From: Gyrodactylus bullatarudis
Taxonomy: Eukaryota > Platyhelminthes > Monogenea > Gyrodactylidea > Gyrodactylidae
NCBI GenBank assembly: GCA_012064415.1
Contig: SSNU01000133.1
Location: forward strand, 18,188 to 82,187
Direction: 5' to 3'
DNA length: 64,000 bases
In this document: positions 10,871 through 21,697 of the stretch, in pieces
Layout of the letters: each line of letters starts with the position of its first letter
How positions within the stretch are numbered: position 1 is the first letter of the stretch
Notes under the pieces: generated by a model
What the model saw: the letters and a program-made list of their open reading frames with translations, nothing else
What the model was told of the DNA's origin: nothing
Database searches by the model: none
Program-made: the position numbers and the translations under genes

Positions 10871-11010
10871 TTCTCGGACAAGAAAAAGTTTTGATGGGCC
10901 TGATGGACTCTCGCTCTGTTGGATAGACAAATCTTTAACCAAACCTAGCAAGATAAATCGAGGATTCAGTGGAGGCAGTGTCATGGTATGGGTGCTTATC
11001 AGGGTATTTA
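10871..11010 (+). pseudogene. Tc1/mariner transposase scrap
   Basis: The plus strand encodes SFDGPDGLSLCWIDKS and GGSVMVWVLI, matching the Tc1 relic at 16.3 kb (LDGPDGLSVCWIDKS, GGTVMIRGFI). It covers only the region just after the first catalytic Asp and is fused to Gypsy sequence at about 11010. Confidence 0.8.
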
Positions 11011-11800
11011 ACACAGTAAGTTTTGTGTTAACTTTCCTACCGAACATGGCTTCTGATGGGGATATGCCTTTAAGAGTTTTGTTTGCCTCTTTCTTCTCCT
11101 CCCTCTCGTGTTTTTTGAGACATCTATTAAAAGTGTCGACAAAACTTTCTGCGTCAACAATTACCAAGAAATACATGCCAAATCCATGTGAACTCTCCCC
11201 AGTGGCCTTTGAGAAACTGGCCATGTAATAGGAGGAGCTCTGGGTGGGAGCTTGGTCTTGATCTGACAAGGATGGCATGCTCGGACGTAAGATTCAATGT
11301 CACTATTAATTTTATACCAGTAAATATTTTGTCTTGCTAATGATTTCATTGCACTTATTCCAGGATTACCAGTGTGTAGATATGTTAATACCTCTTTGTG
11401 AGGTGTCTTGGGGATTACTACACGGTCATTCAGGAGAATGCAACCAAAGAGTGATTTGAGATTTTCGCGTCTATCAAAATGATGTTTTATATCTTCAGGA
11501 GTGTAGCATCAAGTACTTGTGACAGTGTCTCGTCAGATCCCGCCTCAAGAGCTATCTCTTCGAGCTGAATAGGACTCTTTCTTAATGGGGCATCATCACC
11601 AACTGTCAAGCTGGCTATTACTACATCTTAATTTCCTGGTGAGTACATATGTGACAAGCAGTATGACCGAATGAATTCGTTTTGATGTAGCTTATTTCGA
11701 AATCATAGTTTCGTAACGTAAGATACCATCTCTGCAATCTACTGTCTGAGTTTTGCTTTATAAACTTTTTTGGGTTAAAGATACTTAGTAAAGGTTGGTT
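11010..11800 (-). pseudogene. Ty3/Gypsy RNase H tail and integrase fragment
   Basis: On the minus strand the piece begins with the end of RNase H (DSRLQRWYLTLRNYDFEI...TNSFGHTACHICTH), passes the linker and enters the integrase zinc-binding region (KTPHKEVLTYLHTGNPGISAMK and CHPCQIKTKLPP), then RPLGRVHMDLA with the first core Asp. An internal deletion follows, joined to ESFVDTFNRCLKKH and SPSEAMFGR of the end of the core. Several stops are present. The Gypsy lineage is K02A2.6-like and differs from the element at 18.7 kb. Confidence 0.8.
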
Positions 11801-11879
11801 GTATGTCTGTAGGAAGAATTTTCTTCTTAAATATGTTTATTAATTTTTTTCATTCATAAAATTTTTTCATTGCGATGTG

Positions 11880-12320
11880 CTTGACCTTTGATTTCTCCTC
11901 TACTCTCAATAATTTCTCCAGTACAATCGAGTTCATTCCACTATATTCTAGGTTCAAAACTCACAAAACTGAACATCAGTTTATAAACTCTCCAAGAGCA
12001 ATAACTTCGACTCAAGTCCATGTAAAAAGAAAATTCCAACCCACCTTCCATACATCTGCGGAGCCTAACAAAATCCACAGAAAGGAGAACAATGTGGAAA
12101 AGACCTAGGAAACAACCAATTCAGTTTCCATTTCTGACATAGCATTAGAATCCAACATCAGTTACTGAACAACCTCCACAGGCCAACATGACTTATGGTC
12201 ATCATAAAAAGAAAAACTCCATTGGTCGATATATGAACGAATTATTATATTATTACTAATAACTTATTAGTCAGACTCAACTTTGCCATATTTCTTGTAT
12301 GTGTATATGTTCCCGTAAAT
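11880..12320 (+). mobile_element. PLE-D C-terminal/3' UTR relic
   Basis: The frame at 11875-12108 and its flank match, with gaps, the long C-terminal extension at 31800-32000 (AGAAAGGAGAACAATG, then the CTGACATGGCA-like box) and the UTR (GTCAGACT...TTTCCTGTATGT near 32320). It is a decayed end of the fourth PLE lineage in this window, with neither RT nor nuclease left. Confidence 0.55.
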
Positions 12321-14669
12321 ATGCTTACAGAAGGTATACTTACGGTTAGTACATTAAGTGATATTTACAATAAAAAGTATTAAATACTCACAAAAATAAA
12401 TTTATTGACAATTAGCATCAGACTTTTTAGAACTTGTTCAGCAATAATTCCTGGACCAAGGTCAGTTTTCAACTAAATACTTGAAGACTGGCCAGGTCGA
12501 ATACGACCATATGGGTTTTAAAAGACCAGAAAATTATACAATATATAAGCTACGCATACTTAAAGAAAGCCAAGTTTATTGATTGCTAGAGGCTTATATC
12601 AACTTTCCCTGATGAACATCATAATTATCATTGGGCCATTAAATTACATCGATATTATGATGAGCCACTAAACTGTTCTCTCATCTTAATATTCATTCAA
12701 CTAAGTAACCCGAAACTGTAACTTCAGCAAGTCAGTTCTGAAAGCTGAATCTGAAAATCTATCAAATAAACCTTCCAAATTGTGAATTCAGAATATAATG
12801 AACTAATATTTTTAAAATCAATTAAAAATAAGTTTTCCTGGTTCAAAACTACTAATTTTCACTAAATTTATCAATTAATAAAAATAAACATAAAAGGTTC
12901 CATTGACTCATTCTTCGAAGCTTGGAGTAAGGCAGATCAAAAAACTTTCGAAATCAAAATGCTAATATCTAAACTTCATTTTCATTTAATTCTTATTCAT
13001 TTCACTTAGGAACCTAGTACAGAAAATGCAGTAAGTCAACATTTTAACTGAATAGTATACATTAAGCTAGCTTTACGATAAAAAATCTCTTGATTTGATC
13101 GAGTTAACAATCAAGGTTCATACGTCCTTGATGAGTATTATCCTCTGCCCACTGAGTTACATCATGTACGAATATGCTCTTCTCGCATCTAAGCTCTTAT
13201 TCTATTAAGGAATCCGAGAATTCAGTAAGGAAGAATTTTTTTAACGATTACATTGGTTGAATTTATGATCGAGATTAAGAGGGGGAAATATTTTCCTTTT
13301 CGACATACAGAATACTTAATAAAGAAAGAAATCAATTGTCTGTTTGAGTGTAAATGTGGATTTACGAACATGTATTTACAATTAAATGTATCAGAAAGCT
13401 TCTTAAGCCTCAAAAAGAAATCAAAAATATTACTTTTGACTACACTTACTTACATGACTTTATCATCATATTTCGACAATAACTTGTCATATGGTGCCTT
13501 TTTTAGGGTTTTAACAATAATAGGAAATAAAGATTATTTGCTCAAGCCTGCTACTAGGTGTTGCAGGATAAAAATCGGTAATGTGTTAGTTCGTCTCTAC
13601 TTCCTCTCCCTTGTTTTCCGGGAATGCCGGGTACTTTTTTCACTTGGTTTGGGGAGGTTGATCGGTAGGCTGAGCTTATGTTTTTTATTAGATAGGCATC
13701 AGCCACTTTTGACGCGTTTTCCCGTTGGTCTATAGATTATTTAAAATTTTGGTTAGAAACGTCTGTCCTGCATGACCTCAGACTCTCTCTTAATGCAGAC
13801 CTATCCTCTAGACGTATTGTGGTTTGGCCAATTTATTCGGATTAACAATTACAGGAAGAATTCTCCCAAGAGAGACAATTTCTAATACTTACTTTTCAAA
13901 AAGGGTTATTTCAAAAAAGTCTCAAGAATTTTTTTTTCCAAATATTTTTCCTAAAATATCCTTAAAAATGACCCTGATGAAAAATTTCAACACATGCTTC
14001 ATTATTCTTATTTCAAAATTCACCTCTCTACCAGATTTAATTTTTGAACGATTAAACTTCGATTCAAAGATTGAAAGTGAACTTTCTCCTTATATAGACA
14101 CTTTGATGGAAAATTCTTACGCAAATCTAGGTTCTTACAATTTTTTTCATATCTCTGAAGAGTTATTAATTGCAATAAACTCCAATTTTTTTGTAGTTTT
14201 GCAAAAATTAATTGACATCCTTTTAAATATCTGTATGTCGTGGCTAATAAGTTAAAAGTTTCTCATAAAAATTAAATCCCAAATAAAAATAAATTTATCT
14301 CAAAGGTTACAGAATAAATAAAAACGTGGATGATCATGCACAAGTCGTAAAAAATCAAGAGCTCAAATAAGGAAATTAAGATTTAAATAAAATTATTTTC
14401 AAGTAGTTTCTTTTGCAAATTTTCGGGTTTTTTCGGGAAATTAAATTGGAATTTATTCTTTCTAAAAACAATATTTTTTATTAATTTAGATGCATAATTA
14501 TAAGTAACATCAAGGATTATTTTATCAAAAAATCATTAACACAAAAAATATTTCGATTTAAAGATATTGGATATTTTATTAAAACTAATAATTTCTATAC
14601 ACCGTTGAATAAAGCTTGTCTTGACAATTCCAAAATTGCTGCATTTCGAAAAAAAGGCTAAAGTTTATT
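12321..14669. other. long A+T-rich stretch without a supported gene
   Basis: A 160-codon plus-strand frame at 13253-13735 and a 143-codon one at 13824-14255 exist, but their composition (Leu/Phe/Ile/Ser-rich, no motif) gives no reason to call them genes. A patch at 13540-13740 is less A+T-rich than its surroundings and may be an unidentified relic. A weak tRNA-like segment is at 13095-13166. Confidence 0.5.
13095..13166 (-). other. weak tRNA-like segment
   Basis: On the minus strand TAACTCAGTGGGCAGAGG resembles a tRNA box A and D-arm (CTC/GAG pair). It is followed by a 7-bp hairpin ATCAAGG...CCTTGAT rather than a proper T-arm. There is no good box B and no acceptor stem. It may be a decayed tRNA-derived repeat or chance. 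Confidence 0.25.
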
Positions 14670-15927
14670 TTAGGAACGCAGGTTTTTTACTGTATTTACT
14701 TACAAGTAGCTTCGAGAATTCATTATTAAGAGTTAAACGAGATTTTAATAAGGGGAAATATAATCTTTATTTAAAATAATCAAGAATATATATCTTTAAT
14801 TTTCTTAAAAGTTGCCGATAAGATTCACTTTTTATTCTTTCTTCTGAATAGATATTGGTTCAGATAAGAGTCGATTAGAGCCTTCCTCTTGTTTCGAACT
14901 GCATAAAACTCTTTTTTAGCAGCACTCCATATCGACTCTATTCGGTTCGTGTGAAAATCTGATGAGCTGACTAATCTGTACTTGTGACATACAGTCTCAT
15001 GTTTATATCCTTCTTGAGAAAGGCGGGCATACGACTTGAATTCATCAGAGACTATCGTTGAACCAGGTAATATTTTCTTCTTGATAATCTTGAATAAAGT
15101 TTCTTTTGATCGATTTTTGACAGTCTGCATGATGCATTGACCTCTACTGTCAACACCTCAAAAACCCATACCGATTCACACTTGATTTTTCGGCCACGTC
15201 TGTATTTAAGATGAACAAAATAGGCTTCGTCTATTTAAACATTAATATCTTTGCCACCAATAACGACATTTTCTCTTATGGTCGACTGGCTGAAAACATT
15301 TCGAACGAAATTCCTCCAATCCACCACGACTGAGCTGGATATATAAAGGTATCGCATGAGAGCCTCTTGTGCATCTGTCTTATAGTACACAGCAATGATA
15401 ATCGTAAGAATTTCCCATATCTTGAGATAGGATTTGCTTAAGAAGGTTCCTAAAGTATATTAGATAAAGAAAACTAACCATGTCTAATCGAATTTTTAGC
15501 TCAACAAGGTGAAAAATGCCATATCTTCTTATCAACTGACTTAGCTGATTTGATGATCGTCATCACTCTTCCACATACATGTCGTTTTGAGACTGAGATT
15601 AATCCCAAACGCTGACACAGTCAAACAATGACAACTGGATTTATAATAGAATTTAATGAAGCTTAGGTCAATATTAGAATTCTCAGCCATACACAACTGG
15701 ATCTTGACGAAAGATCAATCCAGTTGATAAATGTTCACAATTTTCAAGGTTTATATCTTTTATATCCATGAATAATATTTTTTTAATGTGCCGATAAAAA
15801 CAAATTAAGTATCTGAAATAAGAGCTTATAAAGATTCTATTTTGAACTATTTTAATATCGTTTAACTCTTAATGATGAATTATCGAAGCTACTTTTAAGT
15901 AATACAGTAAAAAATCTGCGTTCCTAA
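14670..15927 (-). mobile_element. Merlin-like (IS1595/ISXO2-type) DNA transposon
   Basis: The ends TTAGGAACGCAG and CTGCGTTCCTAA begin inverted repeats of about 75-80 bp containing TTTTTTACTGTAT...AAGTAGCTTCGA. The 1.26-kb body encodes a Merlin/ISXO2-like transposase on the minus strand. Length and ends fit the Merlin superfamily. I could not find a clean 8-9 bp target duplication (AGTTTATT versus ACTGAACA), so the insertion is old or one edge has changed. Confidence 0.8.
14825..15620 (-). pseudogene. Merlin transposase (DDE_Tnp_IS1595)
   Basis: The intact part (15130-14825, 101 codons) carries TIVSDEFKSYARLSQEGYKHETVCHKY, with the central catalytic Asp (SDEFKSY), then the DFHTNRIESIWSAAKKEF block with HTN and the final Glu of the family. 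Upstream pieces in other frames show GGKDINV, IDEAYFVHLKYRRGRK (first Asp region) and an N-terminal part ending in the DWRNFVRNVF helix. In-frame stops and a frameshift at about 15150 make it a pseudogene. Confidence 0.8.
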
Positions 15928-15959
15928 ACTGAACATTAGACGAAAAAAATCCAAGGTCA

Positions 15960-16800
15960 CTGAGCATTTAAAAACAGCTGGTTTGGGATTTATCACAAAC
16001 TAATAAACTTAAAGGAAGAAGCAGATCCTGAAGAGATAAAGATATCTCTACTGAGCATCTACAAAAATATCAGCAAAAAGAAAAGGGTTAGAAAGAATTT
16101 AAGAAGAGAACACATCGAGGCACTTAGAGAAATAACTAGCAATAGTGACCAGATATAAGGAAAGGTATAGTTATTATGAAAAAAACAAGACTACGTTAGA
16201 GCAAGGAAAAAATTTCTCGCCGATGAAAACAAATTTGAGAAGAAAATAATTGAAAAGATTCGGGAGAGGTAATCTTTTCTGATGAGAAAAAGCTCAACTT
16301 GGATGGGCCAGATGGCCTCAGTGTATGTTGGATTGACAAATCTGCACCTAAGCTAACTTGGACTAAGAGAGGATTTTGTGGAGGAACTGTAATGATACGG
16401 GGGTTTATTAAAAACGATTTCATTGGCCGTTTGGTTGATGTTGATCATAAGCCTGATTCAAATTCCTATACAAAAGTTTTAGAAGAGAATATTCTACCTT
16501 TTAAAGAGGAGCTCGAGAATTCAAATTTTGCATAACGCTCCATGTCATCGATCAATCTCTACCAAAAGTTGGTTTCGAGAACATGGAATCATTTTGCTTG
16601 AATGGCCATCTGGAGGTACATATTAAAATCTCTGGTGAATTCTAGCTTGAAAAGGCTATGCGAATGATAGACAGTAAAGATGAATTAATAAAGTGCATAT
16701 TTGGAGAGTGTAATTTAATAGAGAAAGAAAATCTCTATAAGTCTATGCCAAAAAGATGCTTATCAGTGGTTCAAAATGATGGAAAAAAGTGAAAACTTTA
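15960..16800 (+). pseudogene. Tc1/mariner-like transposase relic
   Basis: The plus strand shows the linker RARKKFLADENKFEKKI, the first Asp box SDEKKLNLDGPDG, WIDKSAPKLTWTKRGFCGG, then the second Asp box region degraded to NNAPCHRS, LLEWPSGG in place of the usual PDLNPIEN box, and a C-terminal KSMPKRCLSVVQ. The third acidic residue is not visible. TIRs were not recognised. A short second copy is at 10871-11010. Confidence 0.75.
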
Positions 16801-18707
16801 TTTTGCCAATATAAATTTCAATGAAAACGGTAATCTTGTAATTTTGTATTTATAAATGATTCAGATCGAAAAAATACTGCTGCTAAACCGAAAGAACTAT
16901 TTTGCAAATTAATATAAATAAAAATAACCATACAACAACAAGTTTTTAACCTTTTTTGGTAAACAATTTATTTATCCATTGATAAATTTATATATTTTAT
17001 TTAATAAAACCAGGATTAGAGATTGATGAGACCTGACTAAATATATATATCTCTTATAAATTTATGCTTATAAAATAACCTATGGTAAGTTTGTAAATTC
17101 ATAAGGTCATTCAGCATTCCTTTAGGATATGTTTGGGAAAAAGAATTTATTTATCTTGTTCTGAATTAGTGGTGTTGCCTTATCCTCTTTGTAAGGTAGC
17201 TTGAAGTAGACAGTTCTCTTAGGACTTTTTCCAGTATTCTGTCTATCCATTTTGGTCAGTTTGGCATTTTGGGATGATATTTTTCAATATCGATTTTTTG
17301 GTTCAAATTTCGTTTCTCGAACTATTCTGGCAAATCTTATGATCTTTTTATCCTTTTGATATGTTCTAGTGGGAAATCTCAATCTGGTCACAAAATTATT
17401 CTTCATACGATGACGCAATGCGTTCTTAAATCCACACCCTCCTATACCCCTAACTCTTATTTTCTCTGTCTCTTTCATTCTTTTAAAAGTCAAACTCAGA
17501 TTACGTAGCAGTTTACCCCACTCAATTCAATAGCTCATAGTGTACGTTGTTGGAGGTATAGGAGGGTGTGTGAGGGTCTTCTAAATAATCCAAGAATTAA
17601 AAATTTCTACTGATAAAGATTTTCTGTTTTGATAAACTTTAATTATCAAGCTCAATCGTTCATATACATTATCATTTATCTTTATTTCTAGAAGGATATT
17701 GTAAGCGTTTCGATATCATCCACATATGTTTTTTTTATTCCATTTTTACTATTTTAAAATAATTATATATCATCAAATTTATCATTCTACGAAATTATAT
17801 TTCCGGGATTTTCTTTCCCAATGTTAAGAATCACTAGTCATGATTTCTATCTTTAGACTATTAATGTAAAGGTATATTCAAAAAAGGGAAAATCGTTCTA
17901 ATTTTGTATCATGACTGATATCTAACAAATAAGAAAAACATGTCTGTTCAAAGAGTGAATAAGAGTCAGAATGCCCTCTCCAGAATCATTCAAGATGGCA
18001 AACATTAACTTTAACAGTCATTTTTATTTTTAAGGTAACAAATGTTTTTGTGCCTTTTTAATTCTAGACTCGTGAAGTCAAAACCCTTTAGGATCTGCTC
18101 ACATTACGATCTTCTATGGATACGTGTATTTCATTTGAAAAAAGATTGGAATGCTTGAAAACGTTCCTCTCCGCATAACAATGTAATTCCTGAAAATTAA
18201 GGGTTAATTATAAAAATGACCCCAATCTCAATTGTCAACTCTTATCCTCAAATCAATTATTCTCATTTTAAAATTCCTCTCTCTACCTTTTTATTACAGT
18301 TATCGCTTTCAATAATTTTTTGGTCAATTTTAACCAACTAGCTGATAAAATTAGCTGTAATAATATTAACGAACCATAACTTAATTTATTCGAGGTATTG
18401 TAATTTTTGAATCCGCTATATATACATATACATCGGAAGATCAAGAAAAAATAATTCAGAAACAAGGGAAAATAATTTATTGGTCAGGTATTCAATATTC
18501 AAGAGTCTTATTGAATGGTTTAACTTGAATGTAATGCTGGGATTAAGGAACACGTTGTAGTTGGAAAAGACATTTAGTTGGAACCAGATAGGGCTAATGA
18601 AAAGTAAATGAAAGGGGATAGAGAGCAGGTGTATACAATGAAATACGAGATGATTAGGCCGGTAAAATCAAGATTTTTCCTAGGTCAATTAAAATTAGGT
18701 ACATAAA
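16801..18707. other. A+T-rich stretch without a gene
   Basis: The only structure seen is an inverted pair of about 17 bases, CACACCCTCCTATACCCC near 17438 and GGTATAGGAGGGTGTG near 17556. No coding frame is convincing. Confidence 0.5.
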
Positions 18708-18711
18708 TGTA

Positions 18712-19078
18712 TGTAACAGCATAGTCACCAAAACTTTTGAATATTACTTTAAAAACCTAATTCATCTATTAATACTACTCAGTAGTAATAATATATTAAT
18801 ACAAACTCTTATGTACACGATCACTATCGACCAATCATATTGAAGGACCCTTATTAACCAATGAGATCAATGGAGGTTAATTTGTTTAATCACGTAGGTA
18901 CACAGGTTATATTTCTCTGTGTACACCTCGTGGTAAGTCGTAAAAACTATGAATCTCTTCTATTCATACCTAATGTACCTTTATTAGCCTTTTTATTGCA
19001 TTTATCACACAAATATACAGTCCTCATAAATACATGACTTTACTAACTACAATGTCTTCCTTTACACCAACCACCACA
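18712..19078 (+). repeat. 5' LTR of the Gypsy element
   Basis: It begins TGTAACAGCATAG and ends CCACCACA. It differs from the 3' copy at about four positions (for example CTAATTCATC versus CTAATTTATC). It contains CCAAT-type and A+T-rich promoter-like sequence. The first ATG of the long gag frame (19034) lies inside this LTR. Confidence 0.93.
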
Positions 19079-20137
19079 ATTTGGTCCGGTGATGACGACG
19101 TCAAAGCAACTACAATTTCATGCCCAATCACGACGACTTCCCAATGCTGGTCAAATGCACAACTTCGCTCAGGAAATGAAACCAGCATAATATCATCAAC
19201 AACAATCACAAGCACAACATCGTATACTCCTTCTGTCACAAACAATTTCAACCAACAACTACCTACGCCATCCAAGATCCCAACCTCCATGCCACAAAAT
19301 GCATCAACAGTTTTTCCATTATCCAACCTCTCAACATTTCAACCATCCTCACAATTCAATTCTCATGGGCAAATAGAAAACCAAACATCACAAAGACAGG
19401 CATTCATCGACCTGTCGAAACAAATAACCTTCAATCCAGACAATTTTGAGTCTTGGAAAACCGAGATAGACATATATACAAGCTGCCTAAACATACCCGC
19501 CGAAAAGAAGTTCTTAGCTGCATGGACAACTATCCCCCAGAAGTATAAGCAAAAACTCACACCTACTTTGAACTGTCATGGTCCTGAAGCATATAACAGA
19601 TTACACGAGGCACTGAAGCAGATCACCATGGAATCTAAATAAGAAATGTTCACGCACGTCCAGTCTCAGTCAAGGTTAGGTATACTTAAACCTTCAGAAA
19701 CCTACAACAAATTACACAACATCTATGCTGGAAGTGAGGAAGCAACAATAAACGCCTTTGAACAAGCTCTCCCAGATAGGCTCCGTCAACGACTCGCAGA
19801 GCACAGAATTCTTGGCACTCCACTAAACAAAATCATCAACATACTTGACAACGACAATCCGGCACAATCAAACTACCAATCATTGTCGCAACCAACACTC
19901 GATTTCCAGAGTCAAATTCTCAGTCAGCTCACTGCAATGATGGAAAAGCTCAACACACAAGAACAAGAAATCAGACAACTCAAGGGTGCTCGAGAAGTAA
20001 ACTGGGTTAGATCAAGGTCAAGGACTCCATCCAATAAAAGAAGCTCAAGTCAAAGAAGACCGACCCACAATCATGAAGGCATATGTTTTTATCACGAAAA
20101 ATATGGCACAAGCGCCAGAAAATGTAACCTTCCCTGA
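19034..20137 (+). pseudogene. Gypsy gag (capsid and degenerate zinc knuckle)
   Basis: Gag would form the retrotransposon particle and package RNA. The N-terminus is Thr/Ser-rich. The capsid core begins near 19410 (FNPDNFESWKTEI) and continues through ALPDRLRQRLAEHR. A linker precedes a knuckle of the arthropod-Gypsy kind (CFYHEKYGTSARKC). The frame has one in-frame TAA at 19640-19642 and ends at a TGA (20135-20137) exactly where this knuckle usually has its next Cys (CNLP-stop-HF), so both stops look like point nonsense changes. Confidence 0.85.
19079..19100 (+). promoter_or_regulatory. candidate primer-binding site
   Basis: Immediately after the LTR, ATT is followed by TGGTCCGGTGATGACG. Starting with TGG it could pair with the 3' CCA end of a tRNA. 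I cannot name the tRNA. The site lies within the open gag frame. Confidence 0.4.
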
Positions 20138-20244
20138 CACTTTGGCAATCAAAAAAACTAAAATCCTGCCTGGCCAAGACGGTTAACCATGCAGGAAAAA
20201 GAGCCGTCAAATTTCCATCTTCACTCATTCACATATATGACAAC

Positions 20245-20720
20245 TTGTTAAAAAAAAATTCTTAATTGACTCCGGTTCAGAAATCTCCATACTATCAAGT
20301 CGACTAAAAACGAAGTTTCACACAATCCAGGATGTAAATTCAGAAATCTATGCCGCCAACAACAAAATCATCAAAACGCAGGGTACAACATTTGCATCAG
20401 TAGAACTAGGCTTGAACAAAACCATGTCATGGAAATTCATCATAGCAGAGACTAACATCAACATAATTGGAATTGACTTTCTCACCGAATAAAACATCTC
20501 AGTTGATCCAAAAAATCGTCTCATTATCGACAACAACACAGGTAGGACAGCCGAATCCACCCACTCTGATGACTCATACAGAATACACAGCATAAGACTC
20601 ATCAAACCATTTCCAAAGATGGACGAAAACCTGCAAAAAATCATCACTGACTACAACAACCACATGACTACCAAACAGCATCTCCCAAATTCGGCATCCA
20701 AATATCAAATCATACTTCAA
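20245..20720 (+). pseudogene. Gypsy protease and RT lead-in
   Basis: FLIDSGSEISILSS holds the aspartic-protease active site (DSG). INIIGIDFLTE is the usual second block before the RT linker, with a TAA directly after it (20489-20491). A run of nine A at 20250 precedes the DSG box and coincides with a frame change. Confidence 0.8.
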
Positions 20721-20721
20721 C

Positions 20722-21697
20722 ATGACCAAGCTATATCCTGTAAAAAAACCCTTCCCAATGGATCCGGAAACAGAACAATTAGCCAAAAATATGTTCAAAG
20801 AACTGATAGACAACGGTATCTGTCGCAGATCGAATTCTCCTTACGCCTCACCTCTCATCTGTGTCCCAAAGAAAGGCACCAACGAACTGAGACTATGTGG
20901 CGATTACAGAAAACTCAACAACATCACAACAAAGGATGAATACTGCATTCCTAACCCTGCCGAAATCATCCAAGCTGCATCAAAAGGTCGAATTTTTTCC
21001 AAGATTGACTTAGTAAAAGCCTTCCATCAAATAGAACTCGAAGAAAAATCGATACCATACACTGCCATCAAAACCCCATTTGGACTTTTCGAGTACACAA
21101 GAATGCCCTATGGTCTGAAAAACAGTTCGCCAGCCTTCCAAAGATATATGGACTCAATTCTACAGGACAAACCTTTCCTGAGATGCTACATAGACGACAT
21201 AATAATCTTTAGCAACGATGAAGAGCAACATCTTGAACACTTACAAGAACTATTCGAACTGCTGAAATCAAACATGATTCAAATAAAACTCTCAAAATGC
21301 GAATTCAGAAAAGATGAAATCATATTCCTCGGTCACAAAATCAAGCATAAATTTATTGAACCTGATCCCCAGAACTTAGCAGCCATTGACACAGTCGAAC
21401 CTCCAAAAACAGTCAGAGGACTAAGAAAAATGCTGGGAATGTTCTCCTTTTACCGCCACTACATCAAAGACTACACCAAAACAACAGCTTCCCTTTACAA
21501 CAGCTTAGAGCCTGAATCCTGAAAAAAACGGATCAGCAAATAAACGATATCAACACACTCAAATCGAAGTTTAAAGAAATACCAAAACTAGCAACAGCAG
21601 ACTTCGGAAAACCTTTACACTTATACACTGACGCCTCAGAAATGGCTATTGGTGCCAGCTTAGAACAAGAAATTGATGGAAAACGACTGCCCATAAG
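20722..21697 (+). pseudogene. Gypsy reverse transcriptase and start of RNase H
   Basis: From residue 1 on: fingers ICRRSNSPYASPLICVPKK, LRLCGDYRKLN, palm motif A FSKIDLVKAFHQIEL, motif B LKNSSPAFQRYMD, catalytic box YIDDIIIFS, and the thumb LGMFSFYRHYIKDY. The frame stops at 21520-21522 where a Trp (TGG to TGA) is expected, then resumes as KPLHLYTDASEMAIGASLEQE, the first RNase H Asp. The 8-bp-TSD element interrupts at 21698. Confidence 0.9.

Noticed and set aside
13253..13735. 160-codon plus-strand frame
   Set aside because: No motif, hydrophobic low-complexity composition, and an uneven base composition that changes in the middle. It may be a chance frame.
13824..14255. 143-codon plus-strand frame
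   Set aside because: Rich in Phe, Ile, Leu, Ser and Lys as expected from A+T-rich random sequence. No family resemblance.
17438..17570. Inverted CACACCCTCCTATACC pair as a transposon end
   Set aside because: Arms are only about 17 bases, no target duplication or coding content is nearby, and the second arm continues differently.
19024..20813. Minus-strand frames opposite gag and RT
   Set aside because: They are antisense shadows of Gypsy coding sequence with clear plus-strand motifs.
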